Shown: positions 21,818 through 33,620 of the stretch, in pieces
Layout: every line of letters begins with the position of its first letter
How positions within the stretch are numbered: the first letter of the stretch is position 1
NCBI GenBank assembly: GCA_003116875.1
Contig: BCKT01000009.1
Location: 620,001 to 684,000, forward strand
Source: Takashimella koratensis
Lineage: Eukaryota; Basidiomycota; Tremellomycetes; Trichosporonales; Tetragoniomycetaceae
DNA: 64,000 nucleotides
Reading direction: 5' to 3'
Translations under genes and position numbers: made by a program
Notes under the pieces: model-generated
The model's database searches: none
What the model saw: only the letters and a program-made list of their open reading frames with translations
Told to the model about the DNA's origin: nothing

Positions 21818-23913
21818 TTAAATATCAACCTTTGGCAATTCGTAGAGCACAAAATCAAAATACTCTGCCTCCATTACGTTTGCCCATTCTCCGACAATCT
21901 CCTCACCTCCGCCACTACTGGTCCCACCGCTCTTTGATTTCTTCGACGAAGGACCGTTGGACGATGATGAGAGATGGCTGTAGTGTGCTGAAAGCGTTTT
22001 CAAGGTCTTGACAGCTGTCTTGACCTCGGGCTGGGTACGATCAATCGTACGAGAGAGGAAAAGAATTGTTAGCAGTTGATTGAGCGAAAAGTTTCAGAAG
22101 GGGAGGAAGAGACCATGAGGATGAGGTTTGAACTCACCTTGACTACAATCGCGGCATAATCCGCTGGAAGACCGTACCGCAAGACACTCTCAACAAAGAG
22201 ACGGATCGTCTTAAGGTGGGCAAGGAGCTGGTACGCTTCCGAGAAATTTATCCGAGACACTCGCAACAAGTCGGTCTGGGGAACCTGTCAGCTTCAAGAG
22301 TGTATTCGACAAAGCTGGCAGTGACGAAGAATGAGGAAACGTAGTTTGAAGATTACTCACCCAGAGCTCCTTCTCCTCTGCAGCGAGCTGGGCAAGCTCC
22401 TTCTCTTGCTCCTGTAGCGCCTCGTCGCTCCACACAAAGTCGCGCACGATGAACCTAGTAGCGAGTGGTCAGTATATCGTACATCGGATCATTAACGAGA
22501 TCAGTGAACCGACTCAGCCACAAGGGGGTTCAATCAGATTCCTCTCGACCTACTTGTTCTCGCGAGCCTTGTGGACAAAATCATCGTGCACCTTCTTGAA
22601 CAAAGTGACGGTGTACAGTGCAAACTCGTCGTCTGATGTAACTTGCCTAAATGGGGTAAAGCGGGAAGAACGAGTCAGCATCATTCGTGAATGGATAAGG
22701 TACTGTGTAGCTTCGATCTCGAGTGAAAAAGGGGCACGAAGACGTACTGGGAGCTTCGAGGGACGACCATAGGGGTGATACGCTCGTATTTGTCCATCCA
22801 GTCCTTAATGGAGTTCCTATCTCGCTGTCAGCTAGTCGTTTCAAGGCTAAACACGACATCTGCTTACTTGGGTACAGCAACGAGGAGGGTCTCGAGGAAC
22901 TCGCTGTTCTGGACAAGCTGCTCCTTCTTGACAACGTCGATCAGGGACCGCTGCGACAAATTTCCCCTGTTCGTAGCGAGAAGAGGTGGCCAAGGAAGGA
23001 ATCAGTCAGTCTTGGGGATCCGAAAATCACGTATTGATCAGATCAAACGTACTGTCGTTTTCGCTGGAGACTGGTGAGAGAACCTTTGGCGAGGTTGTAG
23101 GATTGTTGCTTCTGCTTTTGCATTTGCTCAATCGAAGTCATTTCCTGTTGAGCGAGTCAACAATGTCCCTTTCAGCAACACCACTTGCGCACGCTCCCAT
23201 TCCTCAGGCGCTTAGTCTCCACACTGTCTCCATTCACACTCTCCACAAACTCATCCTTCCACGACGTCAGTCTCGAGACTTCTCTTGCTCGGCTTGTTCG
23301 GCCCCTTTTCATTCTCTTACACCCACCCCCTACCAACTGCTCCTTGCTTGACCACCTTCCCTTCTGGAAAGATTCTCCTTTCCGGACCGGGACCTACCTT
23401 TGTCAACGCCTCGAGGACATCGGCGACCTTTCCGCCTTCTCCCCACCGACTGCGGTCCCACCTCCACCCGGCCGAGCCGGGAGCCACGACGTACTCCTCT
23501 GACGGGCGGTCGTTGACGCGGGCGTGCTGGGCGAGCTGGCCAGGTTGGTCTGCGACGAGCGAGCGAAGCGTGTCGAGTAGCTTGGATACAGTCTGCGTGT
23601 AGGTCGAGTCAAGCTTGGGCAGGGCGTCGGAGAGGGTCAAAAGCGATGACAAAGTGCCGGCCTGGGGTGGAGCGAACAACACCAAATGTCAGCTATGCGA
23701 CGCAAAGAGAAGTGCGGGAACGTTGTGATCGAGATGTGAAGAAAGGCGGACAGGGATGGTAAACCAAGCCCTACATACCTTGAGCTCGGGGACTTCCCAG
23801 CCGCCAACGGTGACGCCCGGACCGAGAGCGCGGCGGGCGTCGTCGAGCATCTGAGACGGGTCGCCGTCATGCAGCGGGGCCGAGATGAGCCAGTACGCGA
23901 GGTCGGAGGGCAT
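21818..23913 (-). CDS. VMA5: V-type ATPase V1 subunit C
   Basis: Nine exons (23913-23779, 23661-23398, 23144-23053, 22966-22868, 22816-22748, 22646-22554, 22454-22361, 22275-22138, 22030-21818) encode 398 residues, close to yeast Vma5. Diagnostic blocks are the N-terminal MPSDLAYWLISAPL, the middle LVQNSEFLETLLVAVPK, the segment PMVVPRSSQ, and the C-terminal INFSEAYQLLAHLKTIRLFV and VLRYGLPADY. Subunit C bridges the V1 rotor housing to the stator and controls reversible V1-Vo assembly at vacuolar and Golgi membranes. A Ser/Gly/Lys-rich insert of about 25 residues near the C-terminus is lineage-specific looking. The upstream in-frame TTG is not a start. It is divergent from OMA1 with 303 bases between the starts. 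Confidence 0.95.
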
Positions 23914-24216
23914 GGTGCGGAGCCGGTGGGTGAGGGTGGTAAGGTGTAAGAGGGTAAGAGTGTGTCGATGGCTCGTGGCTCGCGGTGGACGACAGAGGTC
24001 AGGCCGGGATCCAGCGCGCCTACCTGGACCTTCGGAGAGGCTCCCATAACATGCCAATGTACAGTGGCATGCCTAATTCCTGAAACCGACTTTGATAGGA
24101 CCAGCGTGGGAATCTGAAAATCCCGAGATGCGGCAAACGGCTCTATATTGCCGCTTCTCAATCGTCACCCTTGCCTTTCGCTCTGCTCATCACCTCAGCC
24201 ACCGAGACTGACGACC
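23914..24216. promoter_or_regulatory. shared divergent promoter of VMA5 and OMA1
   Basis: Only 303 bases separate the two start codons, so both promoters and leaders must lie here. I see no TATA box and no other gene. Confidence 0.6.
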
Positions 24217-25892
24217 ATGAACCGCCTTCGCGCGCTGGCAGCGACCTCGCGCGTCGTATCGTGTCCTTCCGTCCTCATCCATCGTCCACTCCCCTCCTCC
24301 TCTGTCTTCCTACGACCATCAGCAACACCCAACCCCAATCTCCGTTCCCTGCCCGCTTCTCGGGCACTGCACACTTCCGGCCCACTGAGAGCTCGGTACG
24401 AGCGCTTCGACTCCCCTTACAGCTCTAGTCCCTCACCTAGCCCTGGCGGGAGGGGAAGCGGAGGCGGGGCGAATGACGCTGCGGCAAACTTTCTGAGTTA
24501 CCTGCGGCGCAGAGTTGGCGGGGATCGCGCACTGTGGCTTTATGGGCTGGCGTTCGGTGGTGGAGGGATCTACTACGTAGCTCAGTAAGTCAGCTCGGCC
24601 AACTGCAAGTTTGACGTAGCTGATGATTGCAGCCTTGAGAGGGTTCCTGAAACGGGTCGGTTGCGTTTCATGAACGTCTCCGAGGCATCCGAGCGAGAGG
24701 TGAGCCATGTCTCTCGTTTCTCGTCATCCGATGCCTCTCTTACCCTCTCAATCTCGGCTAGTCCATCGCTGACACCGCCTTAGCTCGGATACCAGACCCA
24801 ATTGCAGACACTTAAAGAGTACTCTCGCGCCCTCCTTCCTCCAAATCACCCCACAACCAAACGCGTCCGCACTGTTGCCGCGCGTATCGTCGAGTCCGCG
24901 GGCCTCGGCCGTGTCAAGTCCGGAGGCGAGATGGGTGCCGTCGAAGCTTCTGTACCAGATTGGTCAGGGAATTCGGGCAATCCAGCAAACGGGGAGGTGA
25001 ATCTCCAAGAAGTACTCTTTGGAACAGGACAAGGGGCGAAAGAGGTGCATGAAGGGAAAGAAACCGAGTGGGAGGTATATGTGATCGATGATCGGAAAAC
25101 GAAGAACGCGTTCGTCTTGCCTGGTAAGTGGTATCTGGAGGTGTGGGATCTCGTAGATGTTGCTGACTGGGCTGATCGATGATAGGCGGCAAGATCTTTG
25201 TGTTCACGGGAATCTTGCCAGTTAGCGGTAACGATGACGGTCTCGCCACTGTACTCGGACACGAAATCGCACACGTTGTCGCTCGCCACGGTGCCGAGCG
25301 AATGAGTTCGATGACTGTGCTCTTTGGGCTCGGGATCTTGCTCGAGACGTTGGGACTCGATGTTGGATTTACCCGTATCCTTTTGACGTTCATGTATCAG
25401 TGAGTCAGGTTGCTGGGACTGCATAATCCCTCTGTTAGCCATTAACTTGCGTGGCGTTCAGGTTGCCAAATTCGCGGAAGAGCGAGAGTGAGGCGGACTA
25501 TATCGGGCTTCGATTAATGGCCAAGGCGTGCTTTGATCCATCTGAATCGACAAAGTAGGTGATTACGTCTGTTCCCGAATGGTTCAGCCTCAGTGCTCAC
25601 ACTTGCAGGATGTGGCAACGCATGTCACAGGCGGATGGAGCCAAAGGGATCGGCAGTATAGATTTCATGTCGACTCATCCAGCCAACGCCAAACGCATCA
25701 AGGTATGGCAAGGGTTGACCTGATCCAAGTGCTCTCACTGACACGTTGCAGAGCCTTGAAAGTTGGTTACCCGAGGCGCAGCAGATCCGGGGCGCGAGCG
25801 AGTGTGGCCAAACGTCGAGATACTTTGGAGGGTTCATGGATGCCTCAGGAGCAGGAGCAGGTCAAGGGATGGGTCAAACGTTTTGGGGTTAG
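24217..25892 (+). CDS. OMA1: mitochondrial inner-membrane metalloendopeptidase OMA1
   Basis: Seven exons (24217-24584, 24633-24699, 24784-25123, 25186-25399, 25462-25554, 25609-25702, 25752-25892) give 438 residues. An Arg-rich presequence ends near RALHTSGPLRARYERF, the usual form in fungal OMA1. One membrane helix follows (LWLYGLAFGGGGIYYVAH). The M48 peptidase core shows PGGKIFVFTGIL, the zinc motif HEIAHVVARH (His about 284 and 288, Glu about 285) and the third ligand region ESEADYIG (Glu about 340). OMA1 cleaves membrane proteins under stress and works with the i-AAA/m-AAA proteases. The Gly/Ala-rich C-terminus is unremarkable. Confidence 0.95.
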
Positions 25893-27485
25893 TACCGCGG
25901 GATCAAGTCGGGCCCGGGCAGGGGTCCTTTCCGTCCTTACGGGCTCGACGATGCGTCTAGATGGTTCAAATGGTCCGTGATGTCTGTGATTTGGGATCGG
26001 ACCTGGAGTTGAGACATACCCTTTCATTGAACGATCAACAGAGATCCCGGGACCGAAACAAGGTCCGGCCACCACTGCTCATACTTAGCTAGCTCAGGAT
26101 ACAAGATGGTATTTATCTATAATGATGATCCTTTGACAGGGGTTAAACGGCCATTTGCGTGGTCTTGACTCCAACTGTGGGCGAGCCTGCGAGCAGGTGA
26201 CCGTGCGTCTTCGAGTCCTTGCATCACGGGTTGTTTACATTTCTACGCAACTTGGCTGCTGGCACAACTTGCGCTTACCGCCTGTCGCAGCTACCGGCAC
26301 TTGCTCAGGGGGTCGCCTCTCCTGATCCTTTGAAACGATAATAGCTCCCCTCGGTACGCTCCTTTGGCGCACAGCCTCGCCGGGGCAATCCTCATCCACG
26401 ATTCCTCCGGGGACAAGTCGGTGCCGTATGTATCAATCCATCAAGACGGACACGGAGGGACGGAGGGGGCTGGACGACGAATGCCTCGTGACCCGCGTGG
26501 GGTGGATCCGTGGACACGCCATTCGAGTCTGTCCCTGACCGTGTCCCGTGCTGCGGGGAGAAGAGCAGCGAAGGGGACGGAAGGAGGGAGAAGAATGAAG
26601 TGAGAGTGAGAGTTAGAAGAAGCAGCCCGAAGAAGAAAGATGAAGAGCGACGGGGCCAAGAGGAAGAGGAAGAGGAAGAGAAGAAAGAGCAACGTGTCAT
26701 CTTCCATCAGATCATACCCCGCTCCCCTCTCCCCCCTTGCCCCCTTCCCCCTTGCTCCCTTCCCCCTTGCCCTTCATCGCCGACTCATCCGCCATCAACC
26801 AATCAGCCAACCGTTCATCAACCACACCCACTGCTCCATCCATCAATGACGCTCTTGTCCTCCCACCTTGCCTAACCCTCATCCACCTTGGCCGCACTCC
26901 CTCCTCCCCCTCCCCCTCCCTCTCCCCATGCCCATGCCCATCCCCACCCCGCCCACAGGCACCAGACTAGCTGACCACGAGCCTGATCATGTTTTGGCCC
27001 GTGACACGTGGCTCGGGCGACCGTCCAACGCGGCTGTCGCGCATTGAAACACGCTTCGTTCTCAGCCCTCCACCCCGAGCTGCCCCACGCACGAGACCAC
27101 CCGCCGGTCTGTGTGCGGAATGCAACGCGGCAGTAGGTAGAAGCCATAGAAGCAGTTCGTTGTGGTCGTAGCGTACATTACACGTTGCATGTAGCATTGT
27201 TTGAGCGTCTCTTGTCGCTTGTCTCTGTCTTGCACCATTAGCTTACATCCCGAGTCGGACTACCTCCACCCGAGCGGACCGATAAATAAAAAAACCGACC
27301 CAAGTCCCAGAGCCAAGAGCCGACCGAGGACCTGACTCGTGACTTTCAACAACGTTTCTTCCCCCTCCCCCTCGCCCTCCCCTATCCCCTCTCCTCTTGC
27401 TGCTCGCTGCATACCTTCTCCCCTCCGTTTCCTTTGACACTACTGCACCTCAGCTCTCCCCACTGCCCCGATACCCACTACCACC
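25893..27485. other. 1.6-kb intergenic region, no gene seen
   Basis: Contains a purine-rich block (about 26560-26690) followed by a C/T-rich block (about 26715-26960), with CCCCCTTGC-like short repeats near 26725-26770. The last 120 bases before 27486 are CT-rich leader. Open frames are composition artefacts. Confidence 0.5.
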
Positions 27486-29328
27486 ATGGTCAACCTCCAG
27501 GACAACCCGGCCGTTGCGGCTGTCGAGAACGGCGGGCCCGAAACCTCTCCGGGCATGCTCGAGAAGCCGCACAAATACGCATACGAGGTGAGTCGTCGGT
27601 GTGGTCAGTAGTCGGGGCTAGGGTCGGTTGACGCGGTAACCCTCGCCACTGCTTCCATTACCATCAAGTCGTGACTCCCTCACCTCCTCCCATCCCTTTC
27701 CTCAGCTGTAGTACGACTTCAGAGTTGCTGACACCACCGCTATCACCCTACTCGCCTAGGTCGTGCCGGGCTTCTTCCTTCAGACCGGTCCCGAGCCGAA
27801 ACATTTCGAGTTCGAGGAGCTCGTAAGTGCTCCTTTGCTCTCCTTCGCTGCCGTTCCCAACCAGCCCAGATCATCTATGTTGCTGACAAACGCGTCCTTG
27901 CTTCACTACTTTCCCCCCCTGTCCCATCCACGCCACGCTGTTCCGACACTTCGCTGCCTGGGACAACAATACGACCCATTCACACCCCCTCTTTCAAATC
28001 TGGTCGTCTGACCGCGCCCGCCGATCCGTGTCTACCGTCGCACGCTACCTCACTGCGCCTTCCACTACATTTGGACCGTTTTTGTGCCCTCGCCACTGTG
28101 CCTCCCGCCCCCGCCCACACCACGTTGTCTCTTTTCCACCCCACCCACTACCCATCTCTTTGCCTTGGTACTCTCTCTCCAGCTCGACAAGTCCTTTGGT
28201 CTGCTCGACGAGTCCCCCGAGCGGTGGACCAACTTGAAGCGCCGCGTTGCCGAGCTGCAAGCCTCTGCCCCCTCTGGCGTCCAGTACAAAGTCTGCTTCC
28301 TCGGTCGCCACGGTCAAGGATGGCACAACTTTGGCGCGAGCAAGTACGGTGTCGAGGTGAGTCCATCACCCCTTTGCCTACCTCGCCTCTCTTGCATGCT
28401 TCAACATCCGCTCATCCTGACCTTGACTTAGCCATGGGAGGCGCACTGGACGTTCCTCACCGGCGACGGGGAAATCACCTGGGGTCCTGACCCGGAACTC
28501 ACACCGCTAGGATTCGCGCAAGCCAACGCGATCGGGAAGACGTGGTTGCGTGAAGCACCTCATGGTGCACCGATCACCAACGAGGAGATGGTCTGGTTCG
28601 TCAGCCCGCTGCTGCGTACGGCACAAACGATGTTGGGCAGCTGGGGGAAGCTGTTGACTGGCACTCCGGAGGTCTGGGAGGTAAGTTTGCCCTTGGCTGA
28701 GTAAGCGGATAGGGTTACTGGGTGTGGTAGTGCATGACTGACACGGTTGCAGGACTGGAGAGAGATCTACGGCTCTCACACGTGTGACAAGCGCAGCTCA
28801 CTCGTAGGTCTTCTCACTTTTTTCGTCCCTTCTTACCACTCTTAACATTAAACCTGTATTCTTGGCGAGAACATTGTGCTGACTGAATTACGTCAACATC
28901 CTTCATAGACGACGATGCGGAAGCGATTCCCCGACTTCAAGGTCGAGCCCGGGTTCGCGGAGGAGGACGAGCTCTGGACTCCAGACGACCGAGAGACGGA
29001 CGCGCACATGCAGATGCGAATGCGACGCGCCATGGACCGCGTCTTTGACACAGTTGACAAGACCTGTAAGCTTACATTCTACCCTCTTCCTTGTTTCTGT
29101 GTTCCTCGTCGTGCACAGAGCGGCCTAGCCTCGAGTTCTTCTGCTGCTGGTCTTCTTCCCCTGCTAGCTGGTATTGGCAGTCCTGCAGCCCGCTGACACC
29201 GCCTAGACGTCTCGGTCACTAGTCACTCGGCAATCCTGCGTAACCTCCTCGCTGTGCTCAAGCACCAGCCGTACCCGCTCGCGACTGGGGAAATGATCCC
29301 TGTGGTCATCCGTGCGACCAAATTATGA
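27486..29328 (+). CDS. histidine phosphatase (phosphoglycerate-mutase-like, PMU1 type)
   Basis: Seven exons (27486-27587, 27760-27822, 28183-28356, 28432-28680, 28753-28803, 28909-29065, 29207-29328) encode 305 residues. The catalytic RHG motif is in FLGRHGQGWHNFG (Arg about 97, phospho-acceptor His about 98), and the second catalytic His is in TSHSAILRNLL (about 272). A WFVSPLLRTAQT segment supplies the conserved Arg. The PxxHWTFLTGDGE middle and the length fit fungal Pmu1-like enzymes rather than glycolytic mutases. It should remove phosphate from a small cytosolic substrate that cannot be named. The start has a strong context (CCACCATGG). The second intron is 360 nt, long for this region. 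Confidence 0.88.
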
Positions 29329-29786
29329 TGACTGGAAGCGGCGCTCAAACCTGGTAGCCCGACATTGAATTCGCATCTTCCTGCTCTCTCGTCGATGTCG
29401 ACCAAGTCTAGCATTCTTCTCGATACCATCCGCCTCCTCGCCTGCGAATACACCTAGATTCCTTTCTCGACAAAGATTCCAAGTCCCATTCGCAGCATTA
29501 TCTCTGAGACCCAACACTGGTCCATTCAATCTCGTTCTCATCGATCTCATTTCACTATTTGCTACCCGTTTCATCGCCTCGACACATGGCTCAAATGATC
29601 TATCTCATCCAACTTACATCTATATATACATATTATACATTACATGTACACGGAGATCTTGAGCTTGGGATTCAGAATCCACCGTTCCAACTGTGACGAT
29701 GTAATCGATGTAGTTGCAGTGTACCACCTCGATCCCAAGGCTCAGTTCGTTCAACACTGTATACGACATCTTAAGTCGACTTTGCC
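29329..29786. other. convergent 3' region, no gene seen
   Basis: About 460 AT-richer bases, including a TATATATACATATTATACAT-like tract near 29620-29640, between two converging stop codons. Probably 3' ends and polyadenylation signals. Confidence 0.5.
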
Positions 29787-31061
29787 TCACTCTTCATGCG
29801 GTGTATAAAACGCCCCTCCAAACTCGATACTCGCATTCTCAAACGTCTGCTTCTCCACTTCCACCCACGGCTCTGTCAGACTCATAACCACTTTCCCCCA
29901 TTCCCAGAGTCTCCGAACCCACTCTGTCCACCCCCACCCCCACCCGGATCCCCGTCGTTCGCATTGTTTCTTCAACCTCCTTCCTCCTCGTACATCTATC
30001 CCCACCTCGACCTTTGCTGCGAAGCTCTGGACCGTATACCCCACAGCATGGCCGGTGTTCAGCGGCGCCGCGAGGGGAAAGTACGTCCTTGGATCCGCCT
30101 TTGCGTGGACTCGAAGACGCCTCGTCATGCCAGTGAACACGAGGTCGATAGTCCCTCTCTTACAATCAACATCGCTCTGTAAGCCCAGAGAAGCACTGAA
30201 GATTGACATCGCAGTGGGAGGAGTGAAATTGATGAATTCCTGCTCGAGAGGTTGGACCATGTCATTTGGACAGTTCACGCCCTGGTAGCCGACGAGGTAA
30301 GCCTGAGCGCCACGAACGAGTTCCCCACCCGCTATCGAGAGCCCTGATGAGCAAAGGTGATCCCGCGCTTGAATCCAAGTATAGGCCCTTGGGAACGAAT
30401 GCGCCCAGTTCTTCTCAACGTGTGCGCGTGCAACCCCTCGCTCGACACGCGATTCGAGTGGTCCAGGCGGTGACGTGCCCCTACCGACCGGTACCTCTTT
30501 TATATCGAGTACGTAATTGGCTAATGCGTCGACCGTATGTACATGCCACTGCACAGGGAGTGGTAAGTGAGCCAACAGACCGGCCGGAGTCGAATGTACG
30601 TCCCCTGGTCGCCAAGGGGTCCCTCGGTTCGTCTGGTCGGCGGAGAAGTCAATGTCGGTCGTGTAAAGTCGCCACCAGACGTGTGCACCGTGTTGTGTAC
30701 ACCCGAGTTCGCCGTACCCCCACTGAATCAGGAAATCGTTGCTGTCGCCATCTGCGGCGAAACTACCTTCCTCCCTTCTTTTACTGCTCTCATTATTCTC
30801 TTGGTCGACCGCACTGGCTCGCTGTCTCGCTTCTTTATCGCGATACACTCTCCACTCGCTGGGCCAGTACTCTCGCTGCCACCATCCTTCCCCGTCTGCC
30901 GCAACGTACGTGAACGAGATCATATATGGTCTTTTGTCCGGCATATGCGAGACGGCAGGCACGGACGAGACGATGAGCGCGATCGAGGAACCTGAAGGGA
31001 GACGGAACTTGGTGTACCATCCTTCGAAGGTGGAGTGCAGGTGGGGCGCAAAGTAGGCCAT
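29787..31061 (-). CDS. tocopherol-cyclase/AttH-like lipocalin-fold protein
   Basis: A single exon of 424 residues starts at ATG 31061; an upstream in-frame GTG extension to 31280 is not credible. The N-terminus reads PHLHSTFEGWYTKFRLPSG, and the middle carries EKNWAHSFPRAYTWIQAR (about residue 217). The pair FEGWY plus EKNWxxxFPxxWxWxQ is the hallmark of the plant VTE1 tocopherol cyclase family and its bacterial and fungal relatives, which bind lipids in paired lipocalin-like barrels. C-terminal TGHAVGYTVQSFAAKVEV also fits. An acidic/basic insert with polar residues lies around 105-130. Whether it cyclises anything is unknown; fungi are not known for tocopherol. Being intronless is unusual here. 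Confidence 0.75.
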   Translation of the reverse strand: MAYFAPHLHSTFEGWYTKFRLPSGSSIALIVSSVPAVSHMPDKRPYMISFTYVAADGEGWWQREYWPSEWRVYRDKEARQRASAVDQENNESSKRREEGSFAADGDSNDFLIQWGYGELGCTQHGAHVWWRLYTTDIDFSADQTNRGTPWRPGDVHSTPAGLLAHLPLPVQWHVHTVDALANYVLDIKEVPVGRGTSPPGPLESRVERGVARAHVEKNWAHSFPRAYTWIQARDHLCSSGLSIAGGELVRGAQAYLVGYQGVNCPNDMVQPLEQEFINFTPPTAMSIFSASLGLQSDVDCKRGTIDLVFTGMTRRLRVHAKADPRTYFPLAAPLNTGHAVGYTVQSFAAKVEVGIDVRGGRRLKKQCERRGSGWGWGWTEWVRRLWEWGKVVMSLTEPWVEVEKQTFENASIEFGGAFYTPHEE

Positions 31062-31848
31062 GGTGTATTGGTAGAGGGGTTTGGAGTGAAAGAGAGGGGG
31101 AAGAGGATGGGAAGGGAGATAGGAAGAGGTCAAGGTGGATGAATCGTGATGATGGTGTCTGTCGTCATCGTCGATCGAGGCGGCTATGCGCAGATCGACG
31201 ATAGCCTGTGGTCGCCATCGCCTTCGTAAGCGACAGACCGAGAGAGAATATTGGAGTCGACCTTGATAGCGAGTGACCACTCTGTCTTTTCTCTGAGGGC
31301 CTCTTCACGGCTCTCCTCGTCGTGTGCAAATGATGGTCACCGCCAGCTGCAAGGAGTTGCCCGTCTTCTCGGGTGAGTCGGATGGATCCGATGTACCCGC
31401 CGTCACGACCGGGGGATGGTAATGGAACACTCCGGGCCGAGCCGGCAGTTACCGGACTTTGAAACGCTTTTGCCTACCGGGCTCATCCACGGGGCAAAGG
31501 GCAACAGGCGAAGCGAAAAGTTGAGGTAGACGAGGGATGGGTAAGCAAGCGGTGAAACGTTAGATTGGAAGACGTCTATATACTGGGGGAGGGTGACAAG
31601 CTCGTTTGTTTGGACATCCCTACATCATTGACCTCATCGACCTTTGCGTATAGATCTGGTTTCAGACTTGTGTAGACAGACAAACTCCGGACCTCAGACT
31701 TTTACTTGTCTCGTGCGCTGAGTGTCTTCTTCTTGCTCGGCAACTCCGCTTCCTTGCCCCAGCTCTTTGCTTGCTATACGCCCTCTGCCTTGCTCATCAA
31801 CCGCCACCAACAATCTTTCGACTTTCCACCAACGCTCTCCAACCCATC
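31062..31848. promoter_or_regulatory. divergent promoter region with TATA-like site
   Basis: The region separates the tocopherol-cyclase-like gene and the polyol dehydrogenase gene. A TATATA sequence at 31577-31582 lies about 270 bases before the dehydrogenase ATG and could serve as its core promoter. No gene is seen here. Confidence 0.4.
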
Positions 31849-33620
31849 ATGTCCGCGTTCCACTTCCTCAACAAGGTTCAGCCACCACAGGTGACCGCCC
31901 TCGACTTACCTCCCAATACCTCTTGCGTCCTTCTCAAGAAACTCACCATCTCCGTCGAGCCCACACCCTTGCCCATCCTCCAGCCCGACGGCGTTCTCGT
32001 CCGTGTCGTCGCTACGGGAGTCTGCGGGAGCGACCTCCACAATTACCTCGCCGGAGGGGTCGGTGGGCGGCCGGTCACGGAACCGATTGTGATGGGACAC
32101 GAGAGTGCAGGAGAGGTCATTGCTGTTGGTGATCTCGTCACTACTCACAAAATCGGCGACCGCGTTGCTGGTGAGTGAACATGGGCCCCTGGGGAGTACT
32201 TGGGTATACCTCAGCAGTGCTCTGTTGCCCTGCAAAGATGGCGCTCGTGTAGCGTGGTCGGGTTAACGGACAACCGGCAAACAATAGCAACGGACCAGCT
32301 GACACACACCTCTACAGTCGAGCCGGGTCTCCCATGCCGCCGGTGCATCAACTGCAAGTCGGGTCGATCCAATATCTGCCGCGACATGCGTTACTGCGGC
32401 GCCCCCGGGTCCGTCGGCAGCTTATCCAAGTTCTACGCCTTGCCCGCCGACATGGCGCCGCATATTCCCGAGGCCGTACCGTGGGAGATTGCAGGTGCGA
32501 TCCAGCCTCTTGCGGTGAGTCTGAGCAGAGTGGAGTAGCTTGATGAATCGACTTTCAACATTTGAGGGTATGGCGCTAGCTGACTGACTTGTCTGTTGTA
32601 GATCGGGGTTCAGATCGGGAAACGAGCCGATATCCGCGCCCACCAAACTGTTGCCATCATGTAAGCTTCTCACAACTACCTCAGTATATCGAAGCTCACT
32701 TTGACTCAGGGGCACCGGTCCTATCGGCCTAATCACGGCCGCGGTCGCCTACGCCTACGGCGTCTCCAAGATCATCGGGTTTGACGTGATCCCTTCCCGT
32801 GTCGAGTTTGCTCGCTCCTACCGATCGCCTTTGACCGGCAAACCCATCTTCGACCACGTTTTCCTCAACGTGCCCCTCTCGACGACGTTCCAGTCCACCG
32901 GGGCAGTCGATCACCATGGCCACTCTCACGGCCCCGTGTCAAACGGGACGAAGACGGTCCCGAATGGCGAAGCGCCGAACGGGGCGGGACTCGCGGATGG
33001 GCAGAGCTCGGTCGACGATCACGACGAGACGACGCCTGGAGACAGGAAATGGGAGCACGCCAAGGAACTCGCGGCAGACTTTTTGACACAGGTCGGGATG
33101 CTGGATGAAGAAGGCGTTGATAGGGTGATCGAGGCCAGCGGGTCAGAGGATGGGGGGCTGCTCGGGATTGCCCTGGCCAAACAGGGCGCGACATGTGAGT
33201 CGCTGTGGCTAGTGGATAGACGATTACATTGTCAGCGAGATTAAGCTGATTTTGGATGAATCAGTCCTGGCTGTTGGACTTGGACACCACCAGACCAACT
33301 CGTTCCCTACCATCGCGGTGACCAACAAGGAGCTCGATGTCAAGGGTGAGTTTGAATCTTACCATTAGCCTTGATGATTACCTCAACCGTCATTTCCCTC
33401 TTCAACGGCTGTTCTCGCTGACAAGCTGCACCTACCTCTTTCAGGCATCACACGTTACACCCCCTCGTGTTTCCCCTCCGCCATTGACCTCCTTGTGCGC
33501 GGTGTCGTCGACCTAAAGCCCCTCATCACGAAGACGTTCCCGCTCTCGCAGAGCCAGGACGCGTTCGAGGCCGTCCGGAGCGGACGCGAGATCAAGGTGA
33601 TTGTGAAGAACCAGGAGTGA
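31849..33620 (+). CDS. zinc-dependent polyol (sorbitol/xylitol-type) dehydrogenase with a long insert
   Basis: Six exons (31849-32170, 32318-32514, 32602-32660, 32710-33194, 33265-33345, 33445-33620) encode 439 residues. MDR features are complete: catalytic zinc region TGVCGSDLHNYL and GHESAGEV, the structural-zinc cysteines in CRRCINCKSGRSNICRDMRYC, and the NAD fold at MGTGPIGLITA with an Asp at the end of strand 2 (IIGFDVIPSR), which favours NAD over NADP. Relatives oxidise polyols such as xylitol or sorbitol. It is about 80 residues longer than usual. Most of the extra length is a His/Gly/Asn/Asp-rich insert at about residues 250-305, inside the nucleotide-binding domain. The substrate is inferred from family only. 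Confidence 0.88.

Noticed and set aside
23914..24057. N-terminal extension of VMA5
   Set aside because: It starts at TTG; the family N-terminus begins exactly at ATG 23913.
31062..31280. N-terminal extension of the tocopherol-cyclase-like protein
   Set aside because: The longer frame begins at GTG and reads as low-complexity His/Asp/Ser; the ATG at 31061 directly precedes the conserved block.
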